A stretch of 64,000 nt of DNA from an uncultured Flavobacteriaceae bacterium (GCA_947494565.1 CANLVG010000001.1:372001-436000); one strand, 5' to 3'. Shown: positions 45,500-54,321, numbered from the stretch's first letter. Notes: generated from the sequence alone by a model not told the origin. A program made the numbers and translations.

Positions 45500-47140
45500 A
45501 TGGAAAATATTTCAGCTTTTAATGTTTTGCAGGAATTTTTAAAACATGAGAACTTCAAAGTTGATTATAAGGAACTGAAATTTCAGCTACTAAGCCACCC
45601 TTCTTATCCAAGCCTACATTCTATTACTGCTGTACTAACCCATTTTGGTATTGATACTATTGCTTTGCAAGTTCCTACAGATTTGAACATCTTGGAACAG
45701 ATGCCAGATTCATTTATTACACTTGATAACCACCACAGGTATCTGGTGGCATCAAAAAAAGAAAATGTCCTTTCCATTTTTAATGAACAGAAATTAAAAT
45801 CGACACTACTTCCTAAAGAATTTATATCCAATTGGAGTGGAATTGTTGTTGCCTTAGAAGAAGATGAAAAAAAGCTCGTAAACCAACCCAAAAACGAGGG
45901 AGCCTTTCTTTCAAGAATTGGTAACATGGGATTGGTACTTTTGGTTTTAGCGCTATTCTTGTTTTCTAAACCCAGCTGGTTTCAAACATTACATTTTGCC
46001 CTATCGCTAGTAGGTCTTATCATAAGTATCTTGATTTTAAGGCATGAATTCGGATTTCAATCAAAGGTCGTCGAGGAAGTCTGCAGCGGTACAGAATCTA
46101 CAAGTTGCGACGAGGTATTGAATTCAAAGGGCGCTCGATTTTTCGATTTTTTAAAATTGAGCGATTTAAGCATCATATATTTTTTAGCACTTAGTGCCGC
46201 CTGGCTTTTTACCGTAGTGCTAAAGGGTTCCAATACAGCTTTTATAGGTATATCGTCAATAGCAATTCCCGTTGCTTTGTACTCCATATATTACCAATAT
46301 AAGGTAGTCGAAAAATGGTGCCCCTTATGCCTGGGAGTTGTTGCCGTATTGATTTTACAATTTTGTAGTTTACTATTATCAAATAGTGCACCTACCGATT
46401 TTTTTCTTTTGAGACCTTTAGATGGGCTCATTTTACTCTCCTCTTTTGTTTTTATGTTTTCATTTTGGGTCTTTGTAAAACCGCTTCTACAAGGGGAACA
46501 AGAGGCTGAAAAACTTAGATTAGACTATTATAAGTTCAAACGTAATTTTGATTTGTTCAACGCGGTATTCGATAAAAAACCAAGCTTGAACATTACTATC
46601 CCCGAAATTCAAGAAAACGAAATTTTACTAGGAAACATTGATGCCCCACTTACCCTATTGTTGATTACTAGTCCAGGATGTAGGTATTGCAGAGCGGCCC
46701 ATACTGATATAGAGAATATTTTAAGAAATCATCCAAATGAAGTTAAGGCCATTATACGTTTTAGTGTGTATTCCGAGAACAAAAATGATGTGTCATACAG
46801 AGTAGCCGCCAGAATGCTACAGCTATATGATTTAGAATCTGCCGAGATGGTTGAAAAAGCACTGCATGAGGTGTATGCTGAAAATGCGGATTTGAAAGCA
46901 TGGCTGTCGAAATGGGGAGAAAATACCTTAGGCGCCTATGACGGAATCTTGGAGACACAACAAAAATGGTGCTTTGGCAATGGAATAGCGCTAACGCCTA
47001 GCTTGTATGTTCAGAACAAGAAATTCCCGTCAGAGTATAAACGAACGGATTTATCATTTTTTATAGAAGATCTGATCGAACAGACAGCAACCATAACCCA
47101 AAAAGAAAATAAAGAAACCAAAAAGTTAACCTCTGCCTAA
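45500..47140 (+). CDS. C39-like / VKOR / thioredoxin fusion membrane protein
   Basis: A 546-residue membrane protein with three parts. Residues 1-120 resemble a C39 peptidase fold (YKELKFQLLSHPSYPSLHSITAVLTHFGIDTIAL) but have no catalytic cysteine. Residues 140-325 form a vitamin K epoxide reductase-like helical domain with the cysteine pairs Cys195/Cys203 and CPLC (Cys274, Cys277). Residues 370-535 are a thioredoxin/DsbA-like domain with CRYC (Cys394, Cys397) and a cis-proline loop (ALTPSLYV). The VKOR-thioredoxin pair would oxidise thiols to disulfides. It is the first gene of the secretion cluster, 118 bases before the cysteine-rich peptide gene, which is its likely client. Confidence 0.85.
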   Translation: MENISAFNVLQEFLKHENFKVDYKELKFQLLSHPSYPSLHSITAVLTHFGIDTIALQVPTDLNILEQMPDSFITLDNHHRYLVASKKENVLSIFNEQKLKSTLLPKEFISNWSGIVVALEEDEKKLVNQPKNEGAFLSRIGNMGLVLLVLALFLFSKPSWFQTLHFALSLVGLIISILILRHEFGFQSKVVEEVCSGTESTSCDEVLNSKGARFFDFLKLSDLSIIYFLALSAAWLFTVVLKGSNTAFIGISSIAIPVALYSIYYQYKVVEKWCPLCLGVVAVLILQFCSLLLSNSAPTDFFLLRPLDGLILLSSFVFMFSFWVFVKPLLQGEQEAEKLRLDYYKFKRNFDLFNAVFDKKPSLNITIPEIQENEILLGNIDAPLTLLLITSPGCRYCRAAHTDIENILRNHPNEVKAIIRFSVYSENKNDVSYRVAARMLQLYDLESAEMVEKALHEVYAENADLKAWLSKWGENTLGAYDGILETQQKWCFGNGIALTPSLYVQNKKFPSEYKRTDLSFFIEDLIEQTATITQKENKETKKLTSA

Positions 47141-47258
47141 GCCTGTCCTTAAAAAGGAAAGGTCGGCAGGGGGAATAATATCTTTTCGCGAAAGATAGAC
47201 ACAAACCTTGAGTGTCGTTAAATGTTCAAGGGAAACAATAAATTTAAATCTTAGTATT

Positions 47259-47414
47259 ATGAAAAATTTAATGAATTTATCAGGAGTGGTCACTTTGGAC
47301 AAAGGGCAGCTGAAAGCTATCAACGGAGGTAATCAAGGAGGATGTGGAGAATGTTATGTTGGACATAAATGTAATCCTGGCATTATAACGGTGCAGGGTT
47401 GCGCAGTCTGTTAA
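47259..47414 (+). CDS. Double-glycine leader peptide with five-cysteine core (bacteriocin-like)
   Basis: A 51-residue peptide started at ATG 47259; a longer frame opens at 47208 but the leader begins at 47259. Residues 1-24 form a leader ending LDKGQLKAINGG, matching double-glycine leaders cut by C39 peptidases. The 27-residue core has cysteines at 29, 32, 38, 48 and 51 (spacing GCGEC ... HKC ... GCAVC) and is rich in glycine. Its position between the disulfide-forming fusion gene and the C39 exporter gene says it is the exported product. A disulfide-bonded bacteriocin or signal peptide is the best guess. Five cysteines leave one unpaired, or allow a dimer or another modification. Confidence 0.85.
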   Translation: MKNLMNLSGVVTLDKGQLKAINGGNQGGCGECYVGHKCNPGIITVQGCAVC

Positions 47415-47431
47415 TGCTGTATTGACCATGA

Positions 47432-47467
47432 AAAGGGCCATCACCAGTTTTGGGGTGGCCCTTTTTT
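47432..47467 (+). terminator. Rho-independent terminator after the peptide gene
   Basis: A 9-base stem (aaagggcca at 47432-47440 with tggcccttt at 47456-47464), extended by a few imperfect pairs, followed by a run of T. Placed 18 bases after the peptide stop, it would let the small peptide mRNA accumulate above that of the exporter genes downstream. Confidence 0.88.
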
Positions 47468-47653
47468 ATCAACTAGTAATTCATCCAATTCTTAGCTTGT
47501 TAACGATTGAAGAAATGGTTGTAAAGTCAATAGCAAAGGTATTGTGAAATTTCACTTTTCATATTGGTAACCAAAAATGTTCGTACGCATTGAACGGAAA
47601 CAATTCGATGCAATTACTTTCATGTCTTACCGATAAAAAACAATGTATTATTC

Positions 47654-49846
47654 ATGCCAAAATTTCCCTTCTATAAACAGGCAAATCTAAAGGACTGCGG
47701 TCCAACATGCATACAAATTATAGCGAAATTTTTTGGTAAAAAAATCTCAATACAGTCCTTAAGAAATTTGGCTGAGACCACCAGAGAAGGCAGCAGTTTT
47801 TTAGGTTTAAGCGAGGCAGCCGAGAAATTGGGCTTTCATACCCTTGGAGTCCAATTAGATTTTGAGAAACTGTCGGAAGCACCCTTACCTTGCATTCTTC
47901 ATTGGAACAAAGAACATTTTGTCGTACTCTATAAGATTAAAAACGACAATATGTTCATCTCGGATCCCGCACACGGACTGCTAAAATACGCGTTGCCGGA
48001 ATTCCTGAGTTTTTGGATTGGACATAATTCCGATAGTACAACCAATGAAGGTATTGCCCTATTGGTGCAGCCGACCCCGAGATTTTATGCTGATGCCGAA
48101 GAAGGTAAGGCAGATGAAAAATTTGATTTTCGCTTCATCTCGAAATACCTTTTGAAATACAAACAATTCATCTTTCAATTGGTCATTGGCTTGTTGGCGG
48201 GTAGTTTGCTACAGTTGATTGTCCCATTCCTTACTCAAAGTATTGTTGATGTCGGCATCCAAAATCAAGACCTTAATTTCATACTCCTGATCCTGGTGGC
48301 ACAATTATTTCTATTTGTCGGCCGAACGGCACTCGAAGTGGTAAGAGGTTGGATCCTTTTGCATTTGAGCACACGAATCAATATCTCTTTGATTTCCGAT
48401 TTTTTTATCAAATTGATGAACCTTCCGATGCCTTTTTTTGATGCGAAAATGACGGGAGACCTCTTACAGCGCATTAACGATCACAAGCGTATCGAAAAAA
48501 TATTGACCACTTCCTCATTGAACGTATTGTTTTCAATGGTCAATTTTGTCATTTTCGGATTGGTGCTCGCTTACTACAGCTTACAAGTTTTTGGAATTTT
48601 TCTTGTGGGAAGCATACTGTATTTTATTTGGGTTATCTACTTCTTCAAAAGAAGAAAGGTACTGGACTACAAACGTTTTTCGGAGGTTAGCCAAGAGCAG
48701 AGCAAGGTTATTGAATTGATCCGCGGTATGCAAGAGATAAAACTACACAATGCCGAACGCCGTATGCGATGGAATTGGGAGTATATTCAGGCGCGTCTCT
48801 TTAAGGTAGAAATGAAAAGCCTGGCACTTGAACAGTGGCAAAGCGTGGGTTCTTCATTTATTAACGAACTAAAAAATATCTTGATTACCGTTTTGTCTGC
48901 CAAACTTGTTATAGATGCAGAGATTACCTTGGGCATGATGTTGGCCATAGCATACATCGTAGGGCAATTGAATGCTCCCGTCGCGCAAATGATCAATTTC
49001 TTTAGGGATGCCCAAGACGCTAAGATCTCGTTAGATCGGTTGGGTGAAATCCATAATATGGAAGTCGAAGAAAAGGTCTCCGATAAAAAAATCAATCGTG
49101 TACCGGAAAATAGCGATTTTAAATTGACCAACGTTTCTTTCAGGTATGTCGGTGGATCAAACCCTGTTTTAAAGCAACTGAATCTGATTATACCTGCCAA
49201 TAAGGTAACGGCCATTGTTGGGGTTAGTGGAAGTGGAAAAACGACCCTGATGAAGTTGTTGTTGCGTTTTTACGAACCCGAACAGGGCGAAATAAAGATT
49301 GGGGAATTAACCCTTAGGGACATTTCACGGTATACATGGCGAGAGCATTGTGGCGTTGTGATGCAGGAAGGATACATTTTTAATGATACTATTGCCCAAA
49401 ACATTGCGGTAGGGGCCGATGTAATCGATGAAGAAAAAATCAGACATGCGGTTGAAGTGGCCAATATAGACGATTATGTGAATAACCTACCTCTGGGGTT
49501 CAATACCAAAATAGGTTTGGAGGGAACAGGTCTTAGCACAGGTCAAAAACAGCGGTTATTGATTGCCAGGGCGGTTTATAAAAATCCCAAATGCCTATTT
49601 TTTGACGAGGCCACTTCGGCGCTTGATGCAAATAATGAAAAGATAATCATGCAGAATTTAGAAACTTTTTTTACCAACAAAACCGTGGTCGTTATCGCCC
49701 ATCGCTTGAGTACCGTAAAGAATGCCCATCAAATTGTAGTGCTGGATCAAGGAAAGATTATTGAAATTGGAAGTCATGCAGCGCTTACGGCCCTCAAAGG
49801 GAATTATTATGATCTTGTAAAAAACCAATTGGAATTAGGAAATTAA
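47654..49846 (+). CDS. Peptidase-containing ABC exporter (C39 peptidase - TMD - NBD)
   Basis: A 730-residue bacteriocin-type exporter. The N-terminal C39 peptidase domain has Cys15 in KDCGPTC, His88 in EHFVVLY and Asp104 in ISDPAHG, so it is catalytically complete and would remove double-glycine leaders. Six transmembrane helices lie at about 165-440. The ATPase domain has Walker A GVSGSGKTT (about 522-530), signature LSTGQKQR (about 626-633) and Walker B CLFFDEATSALD (about 645-656). It should cleave and export the 51-residue peptide. The HlyD gene starts one base after its stop. Confidence 0.95.
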   Translation: MPKFPFYKQANLKDCGPTCIQIIAKFFGKKISIQSLRNLAETTREGSSFLGLSEAAEKLGFHTLGVQLDFEKLSEAPLPCILHWNKEHFVVLYKIKNDNMFISDPAHGLLKYALPEFLSFWIGHNSDSTTNEGIALLVQPTPRFYADAEEGKADEKFDFRFISKYLLKYKQFIFQLVIGLLAGSLLQLIVPFLTQSIVDVGIQNQDLNFILLILVAQLFLFVGRTALEVVRGWILLHLSTRINISLISDFFIKLMNLPMPFFDAKMTGDLLQRINDHKRIEKILTTSSLNVLFSMVNFVIFGLVLAYYSLQVFGIFLVGSILYFIWVIYFFKRRKVLDYKRFSEVSQEQSKVIELIRGMQEIKLHNAERRMRWNWEYIQARLFKVEMKSLALEQWQSVGSSFINELKNILITVLSAKLVIDAEITLGMMLAIAYIVGQLNAPVAQMINFFRDAQDAKISLDRLGEIHNMEVEEKVSDKKINRVPENSDFKLTNVSFRYVGGSNPVLKQLNLIIPANKVTAIVGVSGSGKTTLMKLLLRFYEPEQGEIKIGELTLRDISRYTWREHCGVVMQEGYIFNDTIAQNIAVGADVIDEEKIRHAVEVANIDDYVNNLPLGFNTKIGLEGTGLSTGQKQRLLIARAVYKNPKCLFFDEATSALDANNEKIIMQNLETFFTNKTVVVIAHRLSTVKNAHQIVVLDQGKIIEIGSHAALTALKGNYYDLVKNQLELGN

Positions 49847-49847
49847 T

Positions 49848-50600
49848 ATGCCTGAAAATCAACATAAAGACAAGCCTGCTATTGGACTCCGCAGTGAGGC
49901 GGTACAGGAAATATTGGGCCGCGTTCCCCATTGGATGATCCGTTGGGGAAATACATTGATCTTCACTCTGGTTGGGGGCGTACTTGTTATGTCATACTTC
50001 ATTAAATACCCAAGTTCGATTACTGCAACCGTTCTAGTAACGACCGCTAATCCTACGCAAAATATGTATGCCCCAACAACAGGAAATTTATCTGACGTGA
50101 TGGTGAAAGACGGTCAAATTGTGGAAAAAAATGAGCTATTGGCGACCCTTTCCAAGAACGAAACCGAAGAATCAATTAGGGCGTCCAGTTCAGGTCAAGT
50201 ACACTTTGTTGATTTTTGGAAAACCGGATTTACCGTTAAAAAAGGTGATTTGATGTTCAGAATAGTCCCTACGGAATATGGTTCTTTCATAGGGCGGTTG
50301 AAGATCCCACAGCAGTTAAGAATGAAGATTGACGAAGGCGATAAAGTACGAATTCGCATTTCGAAAAATCAATTGATGGAATATGAAATACTAGAGGGAG
50401 CGGTACAACATATCACATCAGTAGCAAACGAAAAAGATGCTGTTCAGGTGGAAATTGCCATCGGTCACGAGTTGATTTCTACCACCGGGAAAAAAGTGGA
50501 CTATCAGCTTGGAATGTCGGGTACAGCTGATATTATTACCGAAGACTTAAGGTTAATCGAGCGTTTTTTCTATAGATTGAAAGATATATTTGACGAGTGA
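49848..50600 (+). CDS. HlyD family periplasmic adaptor protein
   Basis: A 250-residue membrane fusion protein with an N-terminal cytoplasmic part, one TM helix (about 34-54) and a biotinyl-lipoyl-like domain (APTTGNLSDVMVKDGQIVEKNELLATL, about 73-99; SGQVHFVDFWKTGFTVKKGDLMFRIV, about 111-136) followed by a beta-barrel. The coiled-coil hairpin of longer HlyD proteins is missing, as in the short adaptors of Bacteroidetes C39 exporters. It works with the exporter one base upstream. No TolC-type channel gene is in the cluster, so an outside partner is needed. Confidence 0.88.
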   Translation: MPENQHKDKPAIGLRSEAVQEILGRVPHWMIRWGNTLIFTLVGGVLVMSYFIKYPSSITATVLVTTANPTQNMYAPTTGNLSDVMVKDGQIVEKNELLATLSKNETEESIRASSSGQVHFVDFWKTGFTVKKGDLMFRIVPTEYGSFIGRLKIPQQLRMKIDEGDKVRIRISKNQLMEYEILEGAVQHITSVANEKDAVQVEIAIGHELISTTGKKVDYQLGMSGTADIITEDLRLIERFFYRLKDIFDE

Positions 50601-50653
50601 TTTTCATATGGGTCATAGGTACATGTTGACTTTTCAATTCTACCCTTTTTGAC

Positions 50654-50823
50654 ATGTACTACGAAGAAGAGACGGCCGATTTTAAGCGAGCGGTTCAATC
50701 ACTTTCACTGTATTATTATATTTTAGTCTAAACCGTAATACTATTCAACAAGTCTATCGCATCTTCAGTTTAGAGAATCTTGTGGAAAACGCCGAAAATA
50801 CCATAAAGCAAATTGAGCATTAA
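50654..50823 (+). pseudogene. Possible decayed coding remnant before fragment B
   Basis: Two short open stretches in different frames lie end to end: MYYEEETADFKRAVQSLSLY (from 50654) and, after a frame change near 50725, NRNTIQQVYRIFSLENL... ending TAA at 50821-50823. Amino acid composition looks protein-like, which suggests a frameshifted fragment of a lost gene. No family is recognised. It may also be chance. Confidence 0.25.
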
Positions 50824-50875
50824 ATGGTTGGCACGTATCCACTCCGAGAAGTTCGCAACAACAATTACTAATCAA

Positions 50876-50975
50876 CCCAACCACCCCTCCCGATCCAAGC
50901 TTCGATACTGAATCGCCTCCGCAATATGATTTCCGTTGACTTTTGGGGTATCTTCTAAATTGGCAATGGTATGGG
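50876..50975 (-). pseudogene. Detached copy of the comM 3' end (fragment B)
   Basis: 100 bases align without gaps to comM 54326-54425 with 9 mismatches by my count. The minus-strand frame is open (HTIANLEDTPKVNGNHIAEA ... REGWLG) and closed by TGA, whereas intact comM uses TAA and fragment A uses TAG. Six of the nine changes are synonymous. It starts at the same base of comM (the last codons) as fragment A but stops 24 bases earlier inside the gene. It separates the secretion cluster from the DUF6090 array. Confidence 0.9.
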
Positions 50976-50978
50976 TTA

Positions 50979-51003
50979 TTATAATTACGTAATTTAATTA
51001 TAA
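50979..51003. repeat. AT-rich inverted repeat at the edge of fragment B
   Basis: Perfect 9-base arms, ttataatta (50979-50987) and taattataa (50995-51003), with a 7-base loop, begin three bases after the comM similarity ends. The remaining bases to 51175 are AT-rich and hold the presumed promoter of the DUF6090 array, which I could not place exactly. Confidence 0.5.
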
Positions 51004-51175
51004 GTAGAATCTTTAATAAGACTTTAAATTAAAACATAAATACTACTTTTTCAAGGTATACCAGAGTGTTTGAGGTTATACCATTAGGTTTTAATACATG
51101 GTATTTAACTATTAAACAAAAACTTTAAGAGATAAAACTGTAACTTGTTAAAGTAACCGCCCACCAATACTTCAA

Positions 51176-51922
51176 ATGATCAAATTCTTTAGACGAGTCC
51201 GTCAAAAGCTACTAACGGAAAATAAATTCAGTAAATATCTAATCTACGCCATGGGTGAGATTGTGTTAGTCGTCATAGGTATTCTATTGGCATTGCAAAT
51301 CAATACTTGGAATGAGGAAAGGAAAGACCAAAAAGAAGCGCACAAAATTCTACTGCAATTGAAAACTGAATTTGAAACGAACAATGACCTAGTCGATTCA
51401 AGTATCGAGTTTCATAGAACAAGACTAAACGCAGTCGAAGGTTTTATAGACGGGTTTGGAACCACTAAAAATTTGGATGCAGATTCTTTAAAAGTCCTAG
51501 TTTCAGGTTTGGGATCGGACTGGAAATATGAGCCCATAAAAAATATTATCGAATCGGTTATCTCTTCGGGAAAAATTAATTTAATCGAAAACGATTCTGT
51601 TATTCAGGCCATACGTTATTGGGGTACAGCAATTAATAAATATAATGATCTCTATGAGAGTCAAGATGAGCTATACAACAAAAACATATTGCCCATTTTA
51701 ACCGATAATTATCCATTTTTTGAATTTGACCCAAAACATAAGAGTAAGTTTGAGGCAAACACCTATGCCATTTTCAACAATTTAAAGAACGAAAACTCAT
51801 TTTTACTTATTGCTAAAGAAGCCGATTTACTTTTATATTGGACAGAAGAAGGTGTTAAAGCCCAACAAGATAAGATATTGGCAAAAATCGACCTTGAATT
51901 AAATGAAATGGCAGGCGAATGA
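51176..51922 (+). CDS. DUF6090 family membrane protein, copy 1
   Basis: A 248-residue protein with a conserved N-terminal block: basic amphipathic start MIKFFRRVRQKLL, then TENKFSKYLIYAMGEIVLVV with one transmembrane helix (about 22-42) and a WNEERK junction. The rest (about 50-248) is soluble, helical and divergent from the other copies, presumably outside the cytoplasm. Such proteins are common in Flavobacteria and known only as DUF6090. First of four tandem paralogues; overlaps copy 2 by 4 bases (ATGA). AT-rich relative to the housekeeping genes nearby. No function can be assigned. Confidence 0.85.
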   Translation: MIKFFRRVRQKLLTENKFSKYLIYAMGEIVLVVIGILLALQINTWNEERKDQKEAHKILLQLKTEFETNNDLVDSSIEFHRTRLNAVEGFIDGFGTTKNLDADSLKVLVSGLGSDWKYEPIKNIIESVISSGKINLIENDSVIQAIRYWGTAINKYNDLYESQDELYNKNILPILTDNYPFFEFDPKHKSKFEANTYAIFNNLKNENSFLLIAKEADLLLYWTEEGVKAQQDKILAKIDLELNEMAGE

Positions 51923-52668
51923 TAAAATTCTTTAGGCACATTAGAAAACGACTACTCTCTGAAAACAAATTCAGTAAATACCTACTCTATGCTGTTGGTG
52001 AGATTGTGCTTGTAGTCATTGGGATTTTGATTGCATTAGGAATTAATGATTGGAATGAAAATCGGAAAAATGAAACTATAATCAAAAACAATACAGTTCT
52101 TTTAATAGAGAGTCTTGTCGCTGATAGTATATATATCGTCAATAGAAAAATAGCTATTCAAAAGGATCTTGCAGTTGTTAGTGCTATTAAAAAAAGAGCT
52201 ACCATGCCCAACGTAAAAATTGACACCCTGATTATTATAGCAAGAGATGAATATACAGCAGGAGTTTCTGGGGTTAATTTTGCGAATCAAACCACGTTCA
52301 ATACCATGATGGTTTCCGGCGAAATAAATCTATACGACAAAGAATTAATTCAAGAGATTTATGGTATATATAATGACCAAGAATTTACGACATTACTTTG
52401 GGATAGTAGCTTTCAAAGATACACGGAGGCTCTAAGAGATTATCGAAGGAGGTATACATTTAATGGCCAAGCAAACATGGTTACAAAAGGCCCCTTGTTT
52501 CATAAAATATGGGATACTATTGATGAAGTAGACTTTATTGTAAAATTCAATCATATGGCAGGAAGCAAAATTTTGGTCTATAATCAAACAGGGGGAGGAA
52601 TGGATAAAGTTCAAAAAAGAATAGATGAACTACTTCCCAAACTGCGAAAAATTTTAGCCTATGATTAA
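51919..52668 (+). CDS. DUF6090 family membrane protein, copy 2
   Basis: A 249-residue paralogue. The N-terminus (MIKFFRHIRKRLLSENKFSK, then the helix GEIVLVVIGILIALGIN and WNENRK) is nearly the same as in copy 1, while residues 55-249 share little beyond a segment in the middle (TFNTMMVSGEINLYDKELI), which corresponds to SVISSGKINLIENDSVI of copy 1 and to similar stretches in copies 3 and 4. The shared S-G-[DEK]-I-N motif may be a structural core. It overlaps copy 1 by 4 bases and copy 3 by 8, so translation is coupled. Confidence 0.85.
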   Translation: MIKFFRHIRKRLLSENKFSKYLLYAVGEIVLVVIGILIALGINDWNENRKNETIIKNNTVLLIESLVADSIYIVNRKIAIQKDLAVVSAIKKRATMPNVKIDTLIIIARDEYTAGVSGVNFANQTTFNTMMVSGEINLYDKELIQEIYGIYNDQEFTTLLWDSSFQRYTEALRDYRRRYTFNGQANMVTKGPLFHKIWDTIDEVDFIVKFNHMAGSKILVYNQTGGGMDKVQKRIDELLPKLRKILAYD

Positions 52669-53404
52669 ATTTTTGAGAAAAATCCGACAACAACTACTAT
52701 CTGAAAACAAGTTCAGCAAATACCTATTATATGCTGTTGGAGAGATTGTGCTTGTAGTCATTGGTATTTTGATTGCCTTATCCATCAATAATTGGAATGA
52801 GGATAGAAAAAGAAAATCACTTATGACTACCTATATAGCATCTTTGAAAGGAGATTTAAAAAAGGATATCGAATTACTAACTCCCGGAATTTCATATATC
52901 GAATTTGATTGGAAAAAAAACAAATCATATTCCTCTAGATTGTCTTCTCCAAATGCAACAAATGATACGCTAATCAAAATAGCGCGTTATGAATTTTTTC
53001 CGGCAATGGGAGGACCTCAAAATGAGTTGAATCTAAATACATATAACACACTGTTATCAACAGGAGATATTAATTTATTAGATTCTGGTATTTTAAAAAA
53101 ACTACAAAACCATTACACCCTAGTGTCAGGGCATTTAAGCGATATGAAAATGAATGGTCAAGTTTATACTGACCATACAAAAGAATATTTGTCGTCTTAT
53201 CCAACCATATTAGATCATAATGCAATAAATGGAAGGTTAATGGCACCATTTTGGGAGAACATTGATGAAGATAATCTTAAATCAAAATTTAATGGTATTC
53301 TAACGGCTAGGATTTTTATGAGTCATGACATTAGAACTAGGAAAACTCAATTATTAAGCCAAACACAAGAATTTGTTTCCTATTTGGATTCGTTAGGTCA
53401 TTGA
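52661..53404 (+). CDS. DUF6090 family membrane protein, copy 3
   Basis: A 247-residue paralogue: MIKFLRKIRQQLLSENKFSK, TM helix with GEIVLVVIGILIALSIN, then WNEDRKRK. The central motif reads TYNTLLSTGDINLLDSGIL (about 127-145). The N-terminal 45 residues are closest to copy 2, including several identical codons, while the distal part differs. It starts within the end of copy 2 and is followed by a 63-base gap before copy 4, the only gap in the array. Confidence 0.85.
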   Translation: MIKFLRKIRQQLLSENKFSKYLLYAVGEIVLVVIGILIALSINNWNEDRKRKSLMTTYIASLKGDLKKDIELLTPGISYIEFDWKKNKSYSSRLSSPNATNDTLIKIARYEFFPAMGGPQNELNLNTYNTLLSTGDINLLDSGILKKLQNHYTLVSGHLSDMKMNGQVYTDHTKEYLSSYPTILDHNAINGRLMAPFWENIDEDNLKSKFNGILTARIFMSHDIRTRKTQLLSQTQEFVSYLDSLGH

Positions 53405-53467
53405 TATTAAATATGCCTTTATAGACCTGACGAACAGTTACAGAAAATTTACACCAGTATTAAACAA

Positions 53468-54223
53468 ATGATTAAATTTTTTAGAAAAATCCGACAACAA
53501 CTACTAACTGAAAACAAATTCAGTAAATACTTAATCTATGCCATTGGCGAGATTGTGCTGGTGGTCATTGGTATTTTGATTGCGCTACAGATTAATAACT
53601 GGAACGAAAGAAAAAAAGAAAGGGCACAGGAGCAAAAGTATTTGATTGAAATAAGGAAAAATTTAGAAGCTGATTATGCTCAAATAGAAAGTGTTGATAT
53701 AGAATATCAAAATATCATATCCAAAATTGACTCCCTACATATGTTTATAAAAAATGCAGAACCTAAAACAACTGACTATAAGAAACTATTCGACAATTTT
53801 ATGGTAGTATCTTATATACCAAAATTTAACCCTCAAAAAAATGGCTATAATAACTTAATTTCTGCTGGGGATATAAATCAAATTCAGAATCAGGAACTAA
53901 TGAAGAAAATAGCTTCACATTATAATTACATAGATTATAACAACCAACTTATAACAGAAACTCTTCGAGGTTCGAGTGCAAGAGATATTCATCCTCCCAT
54001 TAAAAGATTAATTGGCAAAAAAGAATTTTTAGCTGATTTAGGTTATGAATATTCTACGACAACTATTTCAGATGAATTTTTGTCAAAAAATGAGGAATTA
54101 ATAAGTGGTCTTATTTACAAAAAAAGATGGTTAAATATTGCATCGAGGAACACAAGTTCTTGGAAAGCAAAAACTAATAGTTTAATTGAAAATATAACAA
54201 CCGAGATTGAAAAAATAAAATAA
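53468..54223 (+). CDS. DUF6090 family membrane protein, copy 4
   Basis: A 251-residue paralogue: MIKFFRKIRQQLLTENKFSK, TM helix with GEIVLVVIGILIALQIN, then WNERKKERAQEQKYLIEIRKNLE with coiled-coil character. The central motif is GYNNLISAGDINQIQNQEL (about 125-143). It is very AT-rich: a 60-base sample at 53641-53700 has only 15 G or C. It is the last gene of the array and is followed by a 7-base hairpin without T-run (54259-54277) and then the 3' end of comM on the other strand. Confidence 0.85.
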   Translation: MIKFFRKIRQQLLTENKFSKYLIYAIGEIVLVVIGILIALQINNWNERKKERAQEQKYLIEIRKNLEADYAQIESVDIEYQNIISKIDSLHMFIKNAEPKTTDYKKLFDNFMVVSYIPKFNPQKNGYNNLISAGDINQIQNQELMKKIASHYNYIDYNNQLITETLRGSSARDIHPPIKRLIGKKEFLADLGYEYSTTTISDEFLSKNEELISGLIYKKRWLNIASRNTSSWKAKTNSLIENITTEIEKIK

Positions 54224-54321
54224 TTAAGCAAAACCAAGGTTAAAACTCATTGCTTACCGATTTCCTGAACGGAAATCTACCGCCAGTTTGCTATTCGTGG
54301 CCGCAAGAGTAAGAACTAGTA

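Noticed and set aside
47208-47258. Longer start of the peptide gene giving 68 residues
   Set aside because: The extra 17 residues do not resemble a leader; the double-glycine leader begins at the ATG 47259 with typical length of 24.
54259-54277. Hairpin gatttcc-tgaac-ggaaatc as terminator of the DUF6090 array
   Set aside because: Seven-base stem with no T-run on either strand; not convincing as an intrinsic terminator.
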